From Candidatus Hydrogenedentota bacterium (GTDB lineage: Bacteria > Hydrogenedentota > Hydrogenedentia > Hydrogenedentales > SLHB01), in contig JADLHJ010000069.1 of NCBI GenBank assembly GCA_020848835.1, positions 62,001 through 126,000 of the forward strand: a DNA stretch of 64,000 nt, in the 5' to 3' direction. Positions 23,875 through 34,071 of the stretch are shown piece by piece (positions within the stretch are counted from its first letter, which is position 1; every line of letters begins with the position of its first letter). Position numbers and translations under genes: made by a program. A model generated the notes under the pieces. That model was given only the letters and a program-made list of their open reading frames with translations. It was not told the DNA's origin and did not search any database.

Positions 23875-26800
23875 TCATGCTGCTTCCGGCGCCGGGCTGC
23901 CCCCTGCTTGGCCGACATCTTCCGCGCGGCGGTTGCGCGCGGGCTCGACGTCTTCAGGCATTGGCCAGTGTTTGTGCAAAAGCCGGTACACCAGCCGGCG
24001 CGCGTCGTTCGTGATGGCCAACAGACTCGGCGTAAACAGCAAGGTAACAAAAGTGGCAAACGCCGATCCCGCGGCAATTGAAATACCCATCGGAATGACT
24101 ACTTGCGCCTGTAAATCGCGCTCCCACACCAGCGGGCCCAGACCGATAAATGTTGTCACAGAGGTCAAGAAAATCGCGCGGAAACGCCGCACGCCCGCCA
24201 GCGCCAGCGCGTCGAGGACCGGCGTGCCTTTGGCGATGAGTTCGTTCACGCACTCGATCAGCACAATCGAATCGTTCACCACGATTCCCGCCAATGCGAT
24301 TAATCCGAACAAACTCAGGAAGGTCAGCGGAATACCGAGAGCGAGGTGTCCAAGTATGGCGCCGACCATTGCAAAAGGAATGATTACCATGATCACCACA
24401 GGCTGTAAATAGGAACGGAAGGTCGTCGCAAGGATTACAAAGATTCCAAGCGCGGCAATCGCGAACCCGCGTTGAATCCCCGCCAGCGTTTCCTGATTGC
24501 TCTCTTCTACACCTTCCACCGACCAGCTCAGATTGCCGTATTGCGCGCAAAGACTGTCGAGGTAGCCGTGTCCGAGTTCAGCCACAATTTCGCTCGGGTT
24601 GGCCCTGTTAAAATCTGCGTTCGCGAAAACCGCAATCCTGCGCAGGCCATTGCTGCCTTTAATATTCGACACACCCGGCGCCGTCGTAATGTCCGCTACC
24701 GACATCAGCGGCACGTCAAATCCCTTCGGCGTCCGCACGCGTACCCGCTCCATTTCCGCCAGCGTCTGCCGCTCCTCCTCGGGATAACGAATGCGCACGC
24801 GCACATCGTCGCGCCCGCGTTGAAAACGCTGCGCTTCGTCGCCGTAATAACCTGAATACAGACTGCGCGCGACCTGATCCAGCGTCAACCCCAGCGAATG
24901 CGCCTCCGGCTTCAATCGAACCTGGATCTCAGTACGCCCCGCCCGGAAGTCATCTGAGATTTGATACACACCGTCGTAGGTCGCGAGTTTCGTCTTGAGC
25001 TCGTTCGCAGCCCTCCGCAATGAACTCAGGTCTTTTCCTTGCAACCAGATTTCGATGGGCGGCCCGTTCATCCCCACTTGGTCTTCCTGAAAGGTCTGCT
25101 GCACCGCGCCGGGCAACACGCCGACTTCTTTTTCCCAAGCCGCAGCGAGATCTTGTGAATGCACGTTGCGTTCGCCCGCGTGAAGCATTTCGACGCTGAT
25201 GAATCCCGTATTCGGCTGGAACGAATTCACCCGCGAAAAAATATTGCGGATCAACGGCTCGCCGTTACCGGTTTTCGTGCGTTCGGCCACGCGCTCAAAC
25301 GCCAAGCGCGTCTTGTCTACCGCTTCGCGCGTCACCTCGCCCGGCGTACCCGGAGGAAACTCGACGAACGCGTCCAGCGAATTGCCGTCCACAGGCGGCC
25401 AGAAAATCACGCGCACCACACCGCCTGCAACCAGACCGCCCGCCATGAGCAACACGCTAACCGCGCAGCACAACGTGACGTAGCGGTAGCGAATCGCCGT
25501 GCGCACCGCCGGCTGGTACATATGTTGTGCGAACCAATCGAGTCCCGATGCGAACGACGCATGAATCACAACCAGGCGCTGTTGCCAGCGCGGACGTGGC
25601 TTCGCCGGCAAATTCGGATCGGGCAGGTGGTTCAAGTGCGTAGGCAACAAGAACAAACTTTCAACGGTGGAAACGAGCATCGTCGCAACGACGACAATCG
25701 GCATCACCGCGACGATCTGTCCCATGATGCCGGGAATGAACGCGAGCGGAATGAACGCCGTGATCATCGTGAGCACCGCTGCGAACACCGGCGCACCCAC
25801 TTCGCTAACCCCCGCGACAGCTGATTCGAGAGGCCCTTTGCCTTGTTCTCGGTGCGAATAGATGGCCTCGCCGAGCACGATAGCGTCATCCACTACGATA
25901 CCCAGCACGATGATAAATGCAATCAAGGATATCTGGTTTATCGTCATCCCAAACAACCAGAGAACAATGAGCGCCCCCGCGAATGACACCGGTATGCCCA
26001 TCGCAATCCAAAAGCTCAGGCGAGTGTTTAAGAACAGCCACAACACCGCCACCACAAGCAACAAACCGGAAACCGCGTCTTCCGTGAGCAACGCAATCTG
26101 CCCGGTGACGAATTCCGTGTCGTCGAAACACGGCGTGATGTTCAGTCCCGCCGGCAGTTCTTTCTGTTTCTTCGCGGCATACTCGCGGGCAAGTTCCGCC
26201 TGCGCCAGCGCGTCTTCGCCTTTCCCTTTCAGCACCGCCACGAGCACGCAGGGGTGATTGTTAAAGTTCGCATAAGAGGCGTTTTCTGTGAACGTATCGC
26301 GAATGTCCGCGACGTCCGCAAGCGTAATGACGTCGCCATTCTCTGACGACTTGATTACGACCTCTGCGAAATCGCGCCCGTTGTACTTGCGGCCAATGGT
26401 TCGAATGCGGATTTCTTCGCCTTCTGTGCGAATCGTGCCAGCAGGAAGGTTCAAGCTGCCGCGATACACCGCCTGCGTCACGTCATCGAGCGTGAGACCG
26501 TATTCCCACAATTTCTCTTTTGATATCTCGATGTTGATTTCGTAGCGCCGCGCGCCGTAGACCTCGACTCGCGAAATGTGATCCAGCCGCTGTAGATCGT
26601 CACGGACCGATTCCGCCCATTCCTTAAGCTGCCGCTCGGGCATGTTGCCCCAGAGCGCCAAATTTATGGTTTCGTCATCGTCGCGCACTTCGTATATCTG
26701 CGGCTTCTCGGCCCGCACCGGAAACGTCGAGATCGAATCCACCCCGTTGCGCACCGAGTCCTTTAATTTCTCGATGTCATAGCCGTCTTCGGCCCACACC

Positions 26801-27078
26801 TCGACGGACGCAAATCCCTCCCACGCCGTCGTGTTATATTTCTTTACGCCTTCAAGTCCGTCGATCACCGCCTCGATACGATGGCATATCCCCTCTTCCA
26901 CTTCTTCAGGGTCCGCACCGGGGAAAGGAACTTCGATGGAGATAAGCCCGATATCGAATTCCGGCATACTCTCGCGAATCATTGAGAACCCCGCAATCGT
27001 GCCCACCACGAGGATGATGCACATCACGACATTCGCGAAGACGTTGTTCGCGACGATGGCCCGGATCAAGTCTCTCAT
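23875..27078 (-). CDS. RND family efflux pump inner-membrane transporter
   Basis: A 1,067-residue AcrB/MexB-like transporter of the HAE1/Cus superfamily, using the proton gradient to export drugs or metals. Twelve transmembrane helices are arranged in two repeats, with helix 1 at residues 10-30, large periplasmic porter and docking loops, and TM4 IVLGIVVDDAIVLGEAIYSH (the paired Asp proton-relay motif). The second repeat has LIALAGIVVNDSIVLIECVN. The final 40 residues are Pro/Ala-rich. It starts by overlapping the MFP stop by four bases (ATGA). No outer-membrane TolC-type gene is in the window. Confidence 0.95.
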   Translation of the reverse strand: MRDLIRAIVANNVFANVVMCIILVVGTIAGFSMIRESMPEFDIGLISIEVPFPGADPEEVEEGICHRIEAVIDGLEGVKKYNTTAWEGFASVEVWAEDGYDIEKLKDSVRNGVDSISTFPVRAEKPQIYEVRDDDETINLALWGNMPERQLKEWAESVRDDLQRLDHISRVEVYGARRYEINIEISKEKLWEYGLTLDDVTQAVYRGSLNLPAGTIRTEGEEIRIRTIGRKYNGRDFAEVVIKSSENGDVITLADVADIRDTFTENASYANFNNHPCVLVAVLKGKGEDALAQAELAREYAAKKQKELPAGLNITPCFDDTEFVTGQIALLTEDAVSGLLLVVAVLWLFLNTRLSFWIAMGIPVSFAGALIVLWLFGMTINQISLIAFIIVLGIVVDDAIVLGEAIYSHREQGKGPLESAVAGVSEVGAPVFAAVLTMITAFIPLAFIPGIMGQIVAVMPIVVVATMLVSTVESLFLLPTHLNHLPDPNLPAKPRPRWQQRLVVIHASFASGLDWFAQHMYQPAVRTAIRYRYVTLCCAVSVLLMAGGLVAGGVVRVIFWPPVDGNSLDAFVEFPPGTPGEVTREAVDKTRLAFERVAERTKTGNGEPLIRNIFSRVNSFQPNTGFISVEMLHAGERNVHSQDLAAAWEKEVGVLPGAVQQTFQEDQVGMNGPPIEIWLQGKDLSSLRRAANELKTKLATYDGVYQISDDFRAGRTEIQVRLKPEAHSLGLTLDQVARSLYSGYYGDEAQRFQRGRDDVRVRIRYPEEERQTLAEMERVRVRTPKGFDVPLMSVADITTAPGVSNIKGSNGLRRIAVFANADFNRANPSEIVAELGHGYLDSLCAQYGNLSWSVEGVEESNQETLAGIQRGFAIAALGIFVILATTFRSYLQPVVIMVIIPFAMVGAILGHLALGIPLTFLSLFGLIALAGIVVNDSIVLIECVNELIAKGTPVLDALALAGVRRFRAIFLTSVTTFIGLGPLVWERDLQAQVVIPMGISIAAGSAFATFVTLLFTPSLLAITNDARRLVYRLLHKHWPMPEDVEPARNRRAEDVGQAGGSPAPEAA

Positions 27079-28424
27079 GACTTTGCTACCGTGTCGCTTT
27101 CGGGTGCTGCCTGCGCATCGGCGCCAGTGATAGTGACCAGCGAGTTCTCTAGCGGATTCACAAGGCGCGTGGTAATCACCATCTGACCGGGTTCAAGCCC
27201 GCCAGAGATATAAACCGTATTCTTGTCCGACTTCGTCACTTCAACGGGTACCGTTTTCAGCCGGTTGTCCACCGCTGCATACACGGTGTTTTCGAAACTG
27301 CTAAGCGCGTGCGCAGGGACTTCATACACTTTCTGCATCGTCTTGCCGGGAATCTCGACAATGCAATACATGCCTTCCACGAGCGGCAACCCTTCGGGCC
27401 CCGCCTTTGCATCCGCGCCCGATACGCGCACAACTATCGTCAGTTGGCGTGATTCCTGATCAAACGATTCGACGCGTTCCAGTCTGCCTTTCCAGCAATG
27501 TTCGTCGGGCTGTTCGGTCCAACGCACCTGACACTCGACTTTATCCAACGCCGAAAACCACGCCGCCCCAGGCACGCTTTTCGCTTCGTTGAATTTGAGC
27601 CATCGCCGCGCATCCGCGCTGTTCAGCGGCACGCTGATTTCCAACAACGAATCGTCCGCAATCGTCGCCACCGGCGCACCCGCCTGAATCACCTGGTCTT
27701 TCTTCAGGTCCACCTGTGTAACGCGCGCGTCGAACGGCGCATCCACACGCGTCTTCTTGAGGTCCAGTTCCGCCATCGCAAGTTGCGCCTTCGACGATTC
27801 GAGCATGCTCTCCGTCTCACGTATGCGCAGCGGATACAAAGCCAACTCGTGATCGAGCTGATCGGTCTGATCTTTCGCATTCACAAAATTGCGCTCGGCC
27901 TCATCGACATTCGTCGCAGTGCCCACATCGTCCGCCATCAATTCCTTCAGGCGCTCGTACTGCGCCTTTGCCAGATCACGCGAACGCTCCATCGCAGCCA
28001 TGCGCTGCTTTTCGTTCTCCCATTCCGTCTTCAAACGCGCCAGTGTGCCGTCGAGTTGCGCGACGTGGGCCCGCGCCTCGTTCTCGCGCGCGATGTAGGG
28101 ATCGCGATCGATTACGAACAGCGGCTCTCCCTTTGGCACAATCCCGCCCACAAGCAGGTTCGGGTGTATCTCGGTGACGCGGCCCGAAACTTCGGGACCG
28201 ATCTTCACTACATTTAGCGCTTTGGCTGGGCCCCATCCAGTAATGGTAACCGGCACGTCCTTCGGTTGGACGGCGACGACCTCAACCTGGATCGGCTTTT
28301 CTTTGTCGGTAGGGGCGGCTTCAGCCGGCGGTTTCCGGAACAGGATTAATGCAAGCAGGGTTGCAACCCCAAGTGCCAAGGCCGACACCCCAACAGCAAT
28401 CGGCAATACAGCGACGCGGCGCAC
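27075..28424 (-). CDS. RND efflux pump membrane fusion protein
   Basis: A 449-residue periplasmic adaptor (AcrA/HlyD family). N-terminal membrane helix at about 8-28 (AVGVSALALGVATLLALILF), barrel-sandwich halves IGPEVSGRVTEIHPNLLVGG and DAPFDARVTQVDLKKDQVIQ, an alpha-hairpin coiled coil (about 120-215) and beta-barrel and membrane-proximal domains. It transfers substrate from the RND pump toward an outer-membrane channel. First gene of the two-gene pump operon. Confidence 0.93.
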   Translation of the reverse strand: MRRVAVLPIAVGVSALALGVATLLALILFRKPPAEAAPTDKEKPIQVEVVAVQPKDVPVTITGWGPAKALNVVKIGPEVSGRVTEIHPNLLVGGIVPKGEPLFVIDRDPYIARENEARAHVAQLDGTLARLKTEWENEKQRMAAMERSRDLAKAQYERLKELMADDVGTATNVDEAERNFVNAKDQTDQLDHELALYPLRIRETESMLESSKAQLAMAELDLKKTRVDAPFDARVTQVDLKKDQVIQAGAPVATIADDSLLEISVPLNSADARRWLKFNEAKSVPGAAWFSALDKVECQVRWTEQPDEHCWKGRLERVESFDQESRQLTIVVRVSGADAKAGPEGLPLVEGMYCIVEIPGKTMQKVYEVPAHALSSFENTVYAAVDNRLKTVPVEVTKSDKNTVYISGGLEPGQMVITTRLVNPLENSLVTITGADAQAAPESDTVAKS

Positions 28425-28692
28425 GTTCAGAATACCTCCCCGAAAAGCTCAGACCCGCTAACAGAATGGAACGTCTTCCAAAAACACTATGGCAACAACT
28501 ATGCCACTCTTGCGGAAATTCCTAACAGTATATCAAAACTACGGTTACGACGCATCGCGCGTGCGTGACCTCACCCTTCCCGCAGGCCAATTCAACCTCA
28601 CTCTGGCAAATAAGATGAAATTGTGGTCGTATTCGTTTAGCCCGAGAAATCAAACGTCGCACGCTGACCCCGCCTTGTCACGTCATTAACCC
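28425..28692. other. Divergent intergenic region
   Basis: Together with the promoter at 28693-28721 this separates the minus-strand pump operon from the plus-strand PSCyt1/DUF1549/DUF1553 gene. I see no RNA gene or convincing hairpin here. Promoters for both directions should lie in it. Confidence 0.5.
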
Positions 28693-28721
28693 TTGCACGA
28701 GTACGCCGTCACTGATAGATT
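28693..28721 (+). promoter_or_regulatory. Candidate promoter of the PSCyt1/DUF1549/DUF1553 gene
   Basis: TTGCAC (28693-28698), a 17-base spacer and TAGATT (28716-28721). The implied transcription start (about 28728) falls only two bases before the first ATG (28730), so the message is leaderless or translation begins at a later ATG such as 28760. Confidence 0.45.
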
Positions 28722-28729
28722 GCAGTGCA

Positions 28730-31700
28730 ATGCTTACTGCTCTTATGCATAGATTGCGAATGCGGACCCGGACAATCAGACGCAGCTTTGGGTTCGTTTG
28801 TTCAGTCGCCGCCGTGTGGCCTGCCTTTGCGCAAGATATCCCCGCGAACGTGCAACAGTTGCTCGACGCCGTAAAGGTATTAAGATCAGACACAACTGCC
28901 GCCAGCGCCTTGACGGAAAAACTAGGTGGAAAGGCTGTGCCAGGCGCCGATCCATGGGCGGATTTGCTGGCTGCCTTGAAACCCGCTTCTGTGGCAAAGG
29001 ACCTGCCTGCGGAAACGGTCGAGTTCTTTGAATCGAAAATCCGGCCGGTGCTTGTCCAAAACTGCTACGAGTGCCACGGGCCTGACAAACAGAAAGCCAG
29101 TCTACGCCTCGACTCCCATGAGGGGGTCCTGAAGGGGGGCGAATCTGGCCCCGTCATTGATGCTGCGAACCCGCACGCAAGTGCTCTGCTCTCGGCAATT
29201 TCATATGAAGGCGAACTGAAAATGCCGCCCTCCGGCAAATTGCCCGACGACGCCATTGATGCCCTTCGCACATGGATCGACATGGGCGCGCCATGGCCTG
29301 CGGGCAGTGCCCCGGCGATTCCCATCATGGAGCAGCGAATCGCCCACGCGCGTAATCAGCATTGGGCCTTTCAGCCAATCGCCATGCCAAATGTTCCAAC
29401 GGCGAGCGACCCCGTATGGAACGTGAACCCGGTTGACGCATTTGTCTTGTCCCAACTCGACGCTAAAGGCATCAAACCCTCCCCCGCCGCCGATAAGTTC
29501 ACGCTGATTCGTCGCCTGGCCTTTGATTTAACCGGTCTTCCCCCAACGCAAGAAGAAATCACGGCGTTCGAACAGGACAATTCCCCCGAAGCCTACGAAA
29601 AAGTTGTCGATCGCCTCCTCGCCTCGCCGCGCTACGGCGAGCGCTGGGGACGCTATTGGCTTGACGTCGCGCGCTACGCCGACACGCGCGGCTATGTCTT
29701 CCAGCGCGAACGAACCATTCCGTTCTCCTATACCTATCGAGACTACGTGATTCGCGCCTTCAACGAAGACCTTCCCTATGACACTTTCATCAAACATCAA
29801 CTCGCCGCTGACCAGTTGGATTTAGGCGAAGACAAACGCCCCCTCGCGGCGATGGGTTTTCTCACGCTCAACCGCCACTTCCTCGGCAACATTCACGACA
29901 TTACCGACGACCGTATCGACGTAGTCACGCGCGGCCTGATGGGGCTCACGGTCGCCTGCGCGCGCTGCCACGATCATAAATACGATCCCGTGACTGCTGC
30001 CGATTACTACGCGCTCTACGGGGTATTCCGCAGTTCAGTCGAACCGGACGAATTGCCGCTCATCAAGGAACCGGACGCGAACAATCCGCAATACCAGGAC
30101 TTCCTCGCGAAACTGAAAGAAGCCGAAGCGGCCGAACGCGCGTTGGTCAAAGAACTGCACGTCGCGCTACTGACGCACGCGCGCGAAAAAGTCGAGGCCT
30201 ACCTGCTCGCCGCGTACGACGCCCGCAACATCACCGACGAAGGCGAATTCAAAACCATCGCGCGCGACCGCGAATTGCGCTGGCAACTGGTTGGGCGCTG
30301 GCGCGACTTCCTCAAGAAGAAGTCAGAAGCCCACGATCGCATATTCGCTCCTTGGACTCAGTTTGCCGCGCTTGCCCCGGAAACTTTTGCAGAGCACGCC
30401 GCGCAGCTCGCCCCAAAATTTGCCGAGAATAAAGACGGCGAACATCCGTTGAATCCGCGTATTGCGAAAGCATTCGAAGGCGAAGCGCCTAAATCAATGG
30501 CCGAAGTCGCTCAGCGCTACGCAACAGTATTGGGCGATGCAGATGGGAAGTGGAAGGACCTGATCTCTTCGGAAACTCAACTCGCAGGCAGCACGGCGTC
30601 TCCAACCGTCTCGACCGTGTTACCCGATGCGAACGACGAAGAAATCCGACAAGTGTTATACGCCGCGGAAACGCCCGCAAACGTCGCAGAAAAAGACCTG
30701 CTGGCCATGTACGACGTGCCCACCCAAAACCGGGTACGTGACAGGGTAAACGCAATCGATCGCGTCAAGAGCACGCACCCCGGCCGTCCCGATCGCGCGA
30801 TGGCCCTCGTAGATGCGTCACAGCCCTTCAATCCTCACGTATTTCTCCGCGGCAACCCCGGCAACAAAGGCGACGACGTGCCACGCCGCTACCTTGCCGT
30901 GTTGAGCGATAGCGATCCCAAGCCTTTCGAAAAAGGCAGCGGGCGCCTTGAACTTGCAAACGCAATCGCGAACGGCAACAACCCGCTAACTGCGCGCGTG
31001 TGGGTAAACCGCGTGTGGATGGAGCATTTCGATCGCGGCATTGTAGACACACCGAGCGATTTCGGCGTGCGCACCGAAAAGCCCGTTCACGCAGACTTGC
31101 TCGATTATCTCGCTGCTCGGTTCATCGCCGACGGCTGGTCCACCAAGAAACTACACAAACTGATTCTGACGTCGAACGCATATAAACAAATCAGCGAAGA
31201 CAACCCGGACGCACACGCGATAGATCCCGAAAACCGCTTGTTCTGGAAGCACAATCGCCAACGCCTCGACTTCGAAGCGCTGCGCGATTCGATCCTTGCT
31301 GCCGCAGGCACGATTGATCTAAACATGGGCGGCCCATCGGTGGACATCATCGACGCGCCATTCACCACGCGCCGCACAATCTACAGCTTCATCGAACGCC
31401 AAAACCTGCCGGGCATGTTTCGCACATTCGATTTTGCCAATCCCGACACACACAGCCCGCGCCGCTTCCGCACTACTGTTCCGCAACAAGCACTCTTTAT
31501 GTTGAACGGGCCCTTCGTAATTGAACAATCACGCAAACTCGCGGCGCGCCCTGAAGTGACGCAAGCCGAAGGTGCGATAGGACGCGCAAAGGCGTTGTAC
31601 GGCATTGTGTACAACCGCGAACCCGACGCCGAGGAATGCGCGCTCGCGGAAAAATTTATCGCCGATCAAACTACGTTTTCCGCCGTCGAACCGCCCGCGT

Positions 31701-32287
31701 GGCAATACGGTTTCGGATCCGTAGACGAGGCAAACGGGCAAGTAACTTTTGTCACCTTCGCGCACTATATCGATGGTCAATGGCGCGCGGCAGAAGCAAT
31801 GCCCAACGCCGAAACAAACTTCCTGCACCTCGGCGCAGGCGGCGGACATCCCGGCAAAGACAATACGCAATCTACAATACGCCGCTGGACTGCGCCACGC
31901 GCGGGCACAATCGTTGTGGAAGGCTTGGTCAAACACAATGCCGAGGAAGGACAAGGCGATGGTATCGTCGCCTACGTAGTATCGAATCGCAGCGGCGTCG
32001 CCTGGAAATCCGTTGTCAATCGCGCGGAAATAAAGTCTGATGTCGCGTCGATTGTTGTCGAAACAGGCGACACGATCGACTTCATCGTTTCACCCGGTCC
32101 CACCGACAGCTTCGATTCGCATGCTTGGGCCCCAGTCGTTCGCTACACCGGCGACTCGCAACAGAATACGCGCAACGAATGGCGCGCAGATGTCGATTTC
32201 TCAGGTCCGCTTCCACTGGCGATGACGCCGTGGGAACGCTTCGCACAAGTACTGCTCGCATCCAATGAGTTCGCCTTCGTGGACTGA
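28730..32287 (+). CDS. Planctomycete-type cytochrome PSCyt1/DUF1549/DUF1553 protein
   Basis: A 1,185-residue exported protein. A Sec-type signal is followed by PSCyt1, with the haem motif C-Y-E-C-H (IRPVLVQNCYECHGPDKQ, about residues 103-121), then PSCyt2/DUF1549 (about 220-430, with RYWLDVARYADTRGYVFQRE and a second C-X-X-C-H in ACARCHDHKYDPVTAADYYA), a long helical middle, and PSD1/DUF1553 (about 730-950, TARVWVNRVWMEHFDRGIVDT). A beta-rich stretch (about 985-1140) interrupts the family's C-terminus before a final conserved helix (WERFAQVLLASNEFAFVD). Alternative starts exist at 28745 and 28760; the last gives the tidier signal peptide. Role in the family is unproven; it usually pairs with DUF1501. 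Confidence 0.9.
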   Translation: MLTALMHRLRMRTRTIRRSFGFVCSVAAVWPAFAQDIPANVQQLLDAVKVLRSDTTAASALTEKLGGKAVPGADPWADLLAALKPASVAKDLPAETVEFFESKIRPVLVQNCYECHGPDKQKASLRLDSHEGVLKGGESGPVIDAANPHASALLSAISYEGELKMPPSGKLPDDAIDALRTWIDMGAPWPAGSAPAIPIMEQRIAHARNQHWAFQPIAMPNVPTASDPVWNVNPVDAFVLSQLDAKGIKPSPAADKFTLIRRLAFDLTGLPPTQEEITAFEQDNSPEAYEKVVDRLLASPRYGERWGRYWLDVARYADTRGYVFQRERTIPFSYTYRDYVIRAFNEDLPYDTFIKHQLAADQLDLGEDKRPLAAMGFLTLNRHFLGNIHDITDDRIDVVTRGLMGLTVACARCHDHKYDPVTAADYYALYGVFRSSVEPDELPLIKEPDANNPQYQDFLAKLKEAEAAERALVKELHVALLTHAREKVEAYLLAAYDARNITDEGEFKTIARDRELRWQLVGRWRDFLKKKSEAHDRIFAPWTQFAALAPETFAEHAAQLAPKFAENKDGEHPLNPRIAKAFEGEAPKSMAEVAQRYATVLGDADGKWKDLISSETQLAGSTASPTVSTVLPDANDEEIRQVLYAAETPANVAEKDLLAMYDVPTQNRVRDRVNAIDRVKSTHPGRPDRAMALVDASQPFNPHVFLRGNPGNKGDDVPRRYLAVLSDSDPKPFEKGSGRLELANAIANGNNPLTARVWVNRVWMEHFDRGIVDTPSDFGVRTEKPVHADLLDYLAARFIADGWSTKKLHKLILTSNAYKQISEDNPDAHAIDPENRLFWKHNRQRLDFEALRDSILAAAGTIDLNMGGPSVDIIDAPFTTRRTIYSFIERQNLPGMFRTFDFANPDTHSPRRFRTTVPQQALFMLNGPFVIEQSRKLAARPEVTQAEGAIGRAKALYGIVYNREPDAEECALAEKFIADQTTFSAVEPPAWQYGFGSVDEANGQVTFVTFAHYIDGQWRAAEAMPNAETNFLHLGAGGGHPGKDNTQSTIRRWTAPRAGTIVVEGLVKHNAEEGQGDGIVAYVVSNRSGVAWKSVVNRAEIKSDVASIVVETGDTIDFIVSPGPTDSFDSHAWAPVVRYTGDSQQNTRNEWRADVDFSGPLPLAMTPWERFAQVLLASNEFAFVD

Positions 32288-32453
32288 TTCAGTCCCAGCG
32301 GCGCCGTACTGACTCAAGAATTCCTACACGCACTCGTCTTTCCGGCCTACTCCGCTCTCGCCCCCTGGATCGCGATACTGACAACAGACGAACCTTGGCC
32401 ACGCGCGGCGTGTCGAAGTGTAAACCGGTGGCTAGAAAAAAAGACTGTTAACA

Positions 32454-33146
32454 ATGTCGCTGCTACCGCAGAACTGGCTTCTAAATAGTCTACCCAGGGC
32501 CCGATACCGCCGAATCGACTCGCAGTTCAAGCGGGTGGAATTGAAACAGAATCAGGTTCTATTCGCGCCAGGTTCTCCCATTGACGAGGTCTATTTCCTA
32601 AACTCCGGAATCGTCTCAATAGTGTCCGACGTGAAAGTGGGAACGATCGAAGCTGCCCTTATTGGAAAGGAAGGCATCGTCGGACTACCCGCAGTGCTTC
32701 ACGTCAGGTCAACACCGATGCGCTCGATTGTTCAGATACCTGGCGAAGCCCTACGCATATCGGCAAGGCAAATACTGGCGCTTGCCAAGTCGGAAGCTCG
32801 GTTCCATACCAGCCTGTTGCAATACTCCCACGCGCTAATGATTCAAATTGCCTACACCGCTGCCTGCAACCGCCTGCATCGCACGCATCACCGCTGTGCC
32901 AGATGGTTGTTGTCGGCAATGGATCGCGTTGGATCGGAGACTTTTCCGCTGACTCAAGATTTTATGGGTCAGATGCTCGGCATCAGAAGGCCGCAGGTGA
33001 GCGAATGTATGCAGCAGTTAAAACGGTTGAAAACCGTACGCTACAGACACGGTAAAGTGACGATCGAGGATCGGATGGCGCTGGAGAATATCGTATGCGA
33101 CTGCTACCACATCATACGGGCCGCATATCACGAACACACAAATTAA
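32454..33146 (+). CDS. Crp/Fnr family transcription regulator
   Basis: A 230-residue cyclic-nucleotide-binding-fold regulator. Residues 20-130 form the effector beta-roll (VLFAPGSPIDEVYFLNSGIV), about 150-225 the winged helix (LTQDFMGQMLGIRRPQVSECM as recognition region). The cAMP-contact Arg-Ser pair typical of Crp is not obvious, and there are no Fnr-type N-terminal cysteines, so the effector is unknown. It has its own leader (32288-32453, non-coding). Its natural target could be its neighbours, the PSCyt1 and DUF1501 genes, but no operator was identified. Confidence 0.92.
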   Translation: MSLLPQNWLLNSLPRARYRRIDSQFKRVELKQNQVLFAPGSPIDEVYFLNSGIVSIVSDVKVGTIEAALIGKEGIVGLPAVLHVRSTPMRSIVQIPGEALRISARQILALAKSEARFHTSLLQYSHALMIQIAYTAACNRLHRTHHRCARWLLSAMDRVGSETFPLTQDFMGQMLGIRRPQVSECMQQLKRLKTVRYRHGKVTIEDRMALENIVCDCYHIIRAAYHEHTN

Positions 33147-33152
33147 AAAGAA

Positions 33153-33176
33153 AACGGCGGCCTGGTGGCCGCCGTT
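33153..33176 (-). terminator. Hairpin terminator between convergent genes
   Basis: A 10-bp stem AACGGCGGCC / GGCCGCCGTT with loop TGGT. Read on the minus strand it is followed by TTTTCTTTTTAATT, so it terminates the PEP-CTERM gene; it also sits six bases after the Crp/Fnr stop and may work both ways. Confidence 0.85.
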
Positions 33177-33195
33177 AAGAATCGTAGCGCTTACC

Positions 33196-33888
33196 CTACG
33201 AGCGGCGCATGCGCTGCCGGGCAAACAACATCGCAACACCCGCACCAAGCAACACGACTGTTGAGGGCTCCGGCACAACACTGCCGGTCAGATTAAAGGC
33301 GAGGTTGTAATTCTCCGTCTCCAACTCGTCCGACCACTCCTCGAGATCATTCGGGAAGTCCGGTCCAACGATACTATACGACGTGCCCGGAGTCGTTGAT
33401 CCCTGCCAATACCAATAGAAATCGTTGGTGATTGAAAGCCAATACGTCGTATTAGCGTCCAACGTAATCGGATCGAACACAAGGTCATAGGCGAACACAG
33501 GAGAATCGGTATTGCCGTTCGCGTCTAGGCCGGTGTCCTCGCGCGGCGTCGTCGCCGACCCGTCGATGGTGTGAAGCGGACCAGACGAAAAATCCGGCAC
33601 CCCTTCATTGTCCTCAAATATGTAAATGATGAAGTTGTCGGTAATGCTCGGCGCGTAGTACAGATAATGATTGCCCCACCAGTGCAAGTCGGTGACGACG
33701 TTGCTGCCTTCTTCCAGGGTGAAATTGTCGAAGGCCATGTAATCCGGAACCAAGCCATCCAGCTCGCTTTCCGTACCGTAGGTGGTCGCGTCAGGCCCTC
33801 CGTTATCGTAAATAACATCGGCCATTGCAGCAGCCGTCACAAAAAGGCCCGCCGCAATACGCACACACTTCCCCAGACTTGTACCCAT
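33196..33888 (-). CDS. PEP-CTERM sorting domain protein
   Basis: A 230-residue secreted protein. Signal peptide 1-23 (IAAGLFVTAAAMA), a beta-rich central part full of Asp, Asn and Tyr (FDNFTLEEGSNVVTDLHWWG), and a C-terminal sorting tag: VPEPST (about residues 205-210), a hydrophobic helix VVLLGAGVAMLFA and basic tail RQRMRRS. In known systems exosortase EpsH removes this tag on exported, often glycosylated, proteins. The exosortase is not in the window. The TWSL/ WSITNDFYWYW segment is typical of PEP-CTERM choice-of-anchor domains. AGGTGAGG precedes the ATG. Confidence 0.9.
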   Translation of the reverse strand: MGTSLGKCVRIAAGLFVTAAAMADVIYDNGGPDATTYGTESELDGLVPDYMAFDNFTLEEGSNVVTDLHWWGNHYLYYAPSITDNFIIYIFEDNEGVPDFSSGPLHTIDGSATTPREDTGLDANGNTDSPVFAYDLVFDPITLDANTTYWLSITNDFYWYWQGSTTPGTSYSIVGPDFPNDLEEWSDELETENYNLAFNLTGSVVPEPSTVVLLGAGVAMLFARQRMRRS

Positions 33889-34071
33889 AGCTACACCTCA
33901 CCTGAATCGAAAAGCACCTAGAAAAACACGTTCACACCAGAACCCATGCAGAGTACCGGCATAGTAGCATCCCGTTACAAAATTGTCAAGGATTATTCAC
34001 ATTTTTTACTTGATTCACCCCATGGTTCCCCACCAAAATAAAGCCGTCTTGGCTTCGAGGAAGTACCCAAT

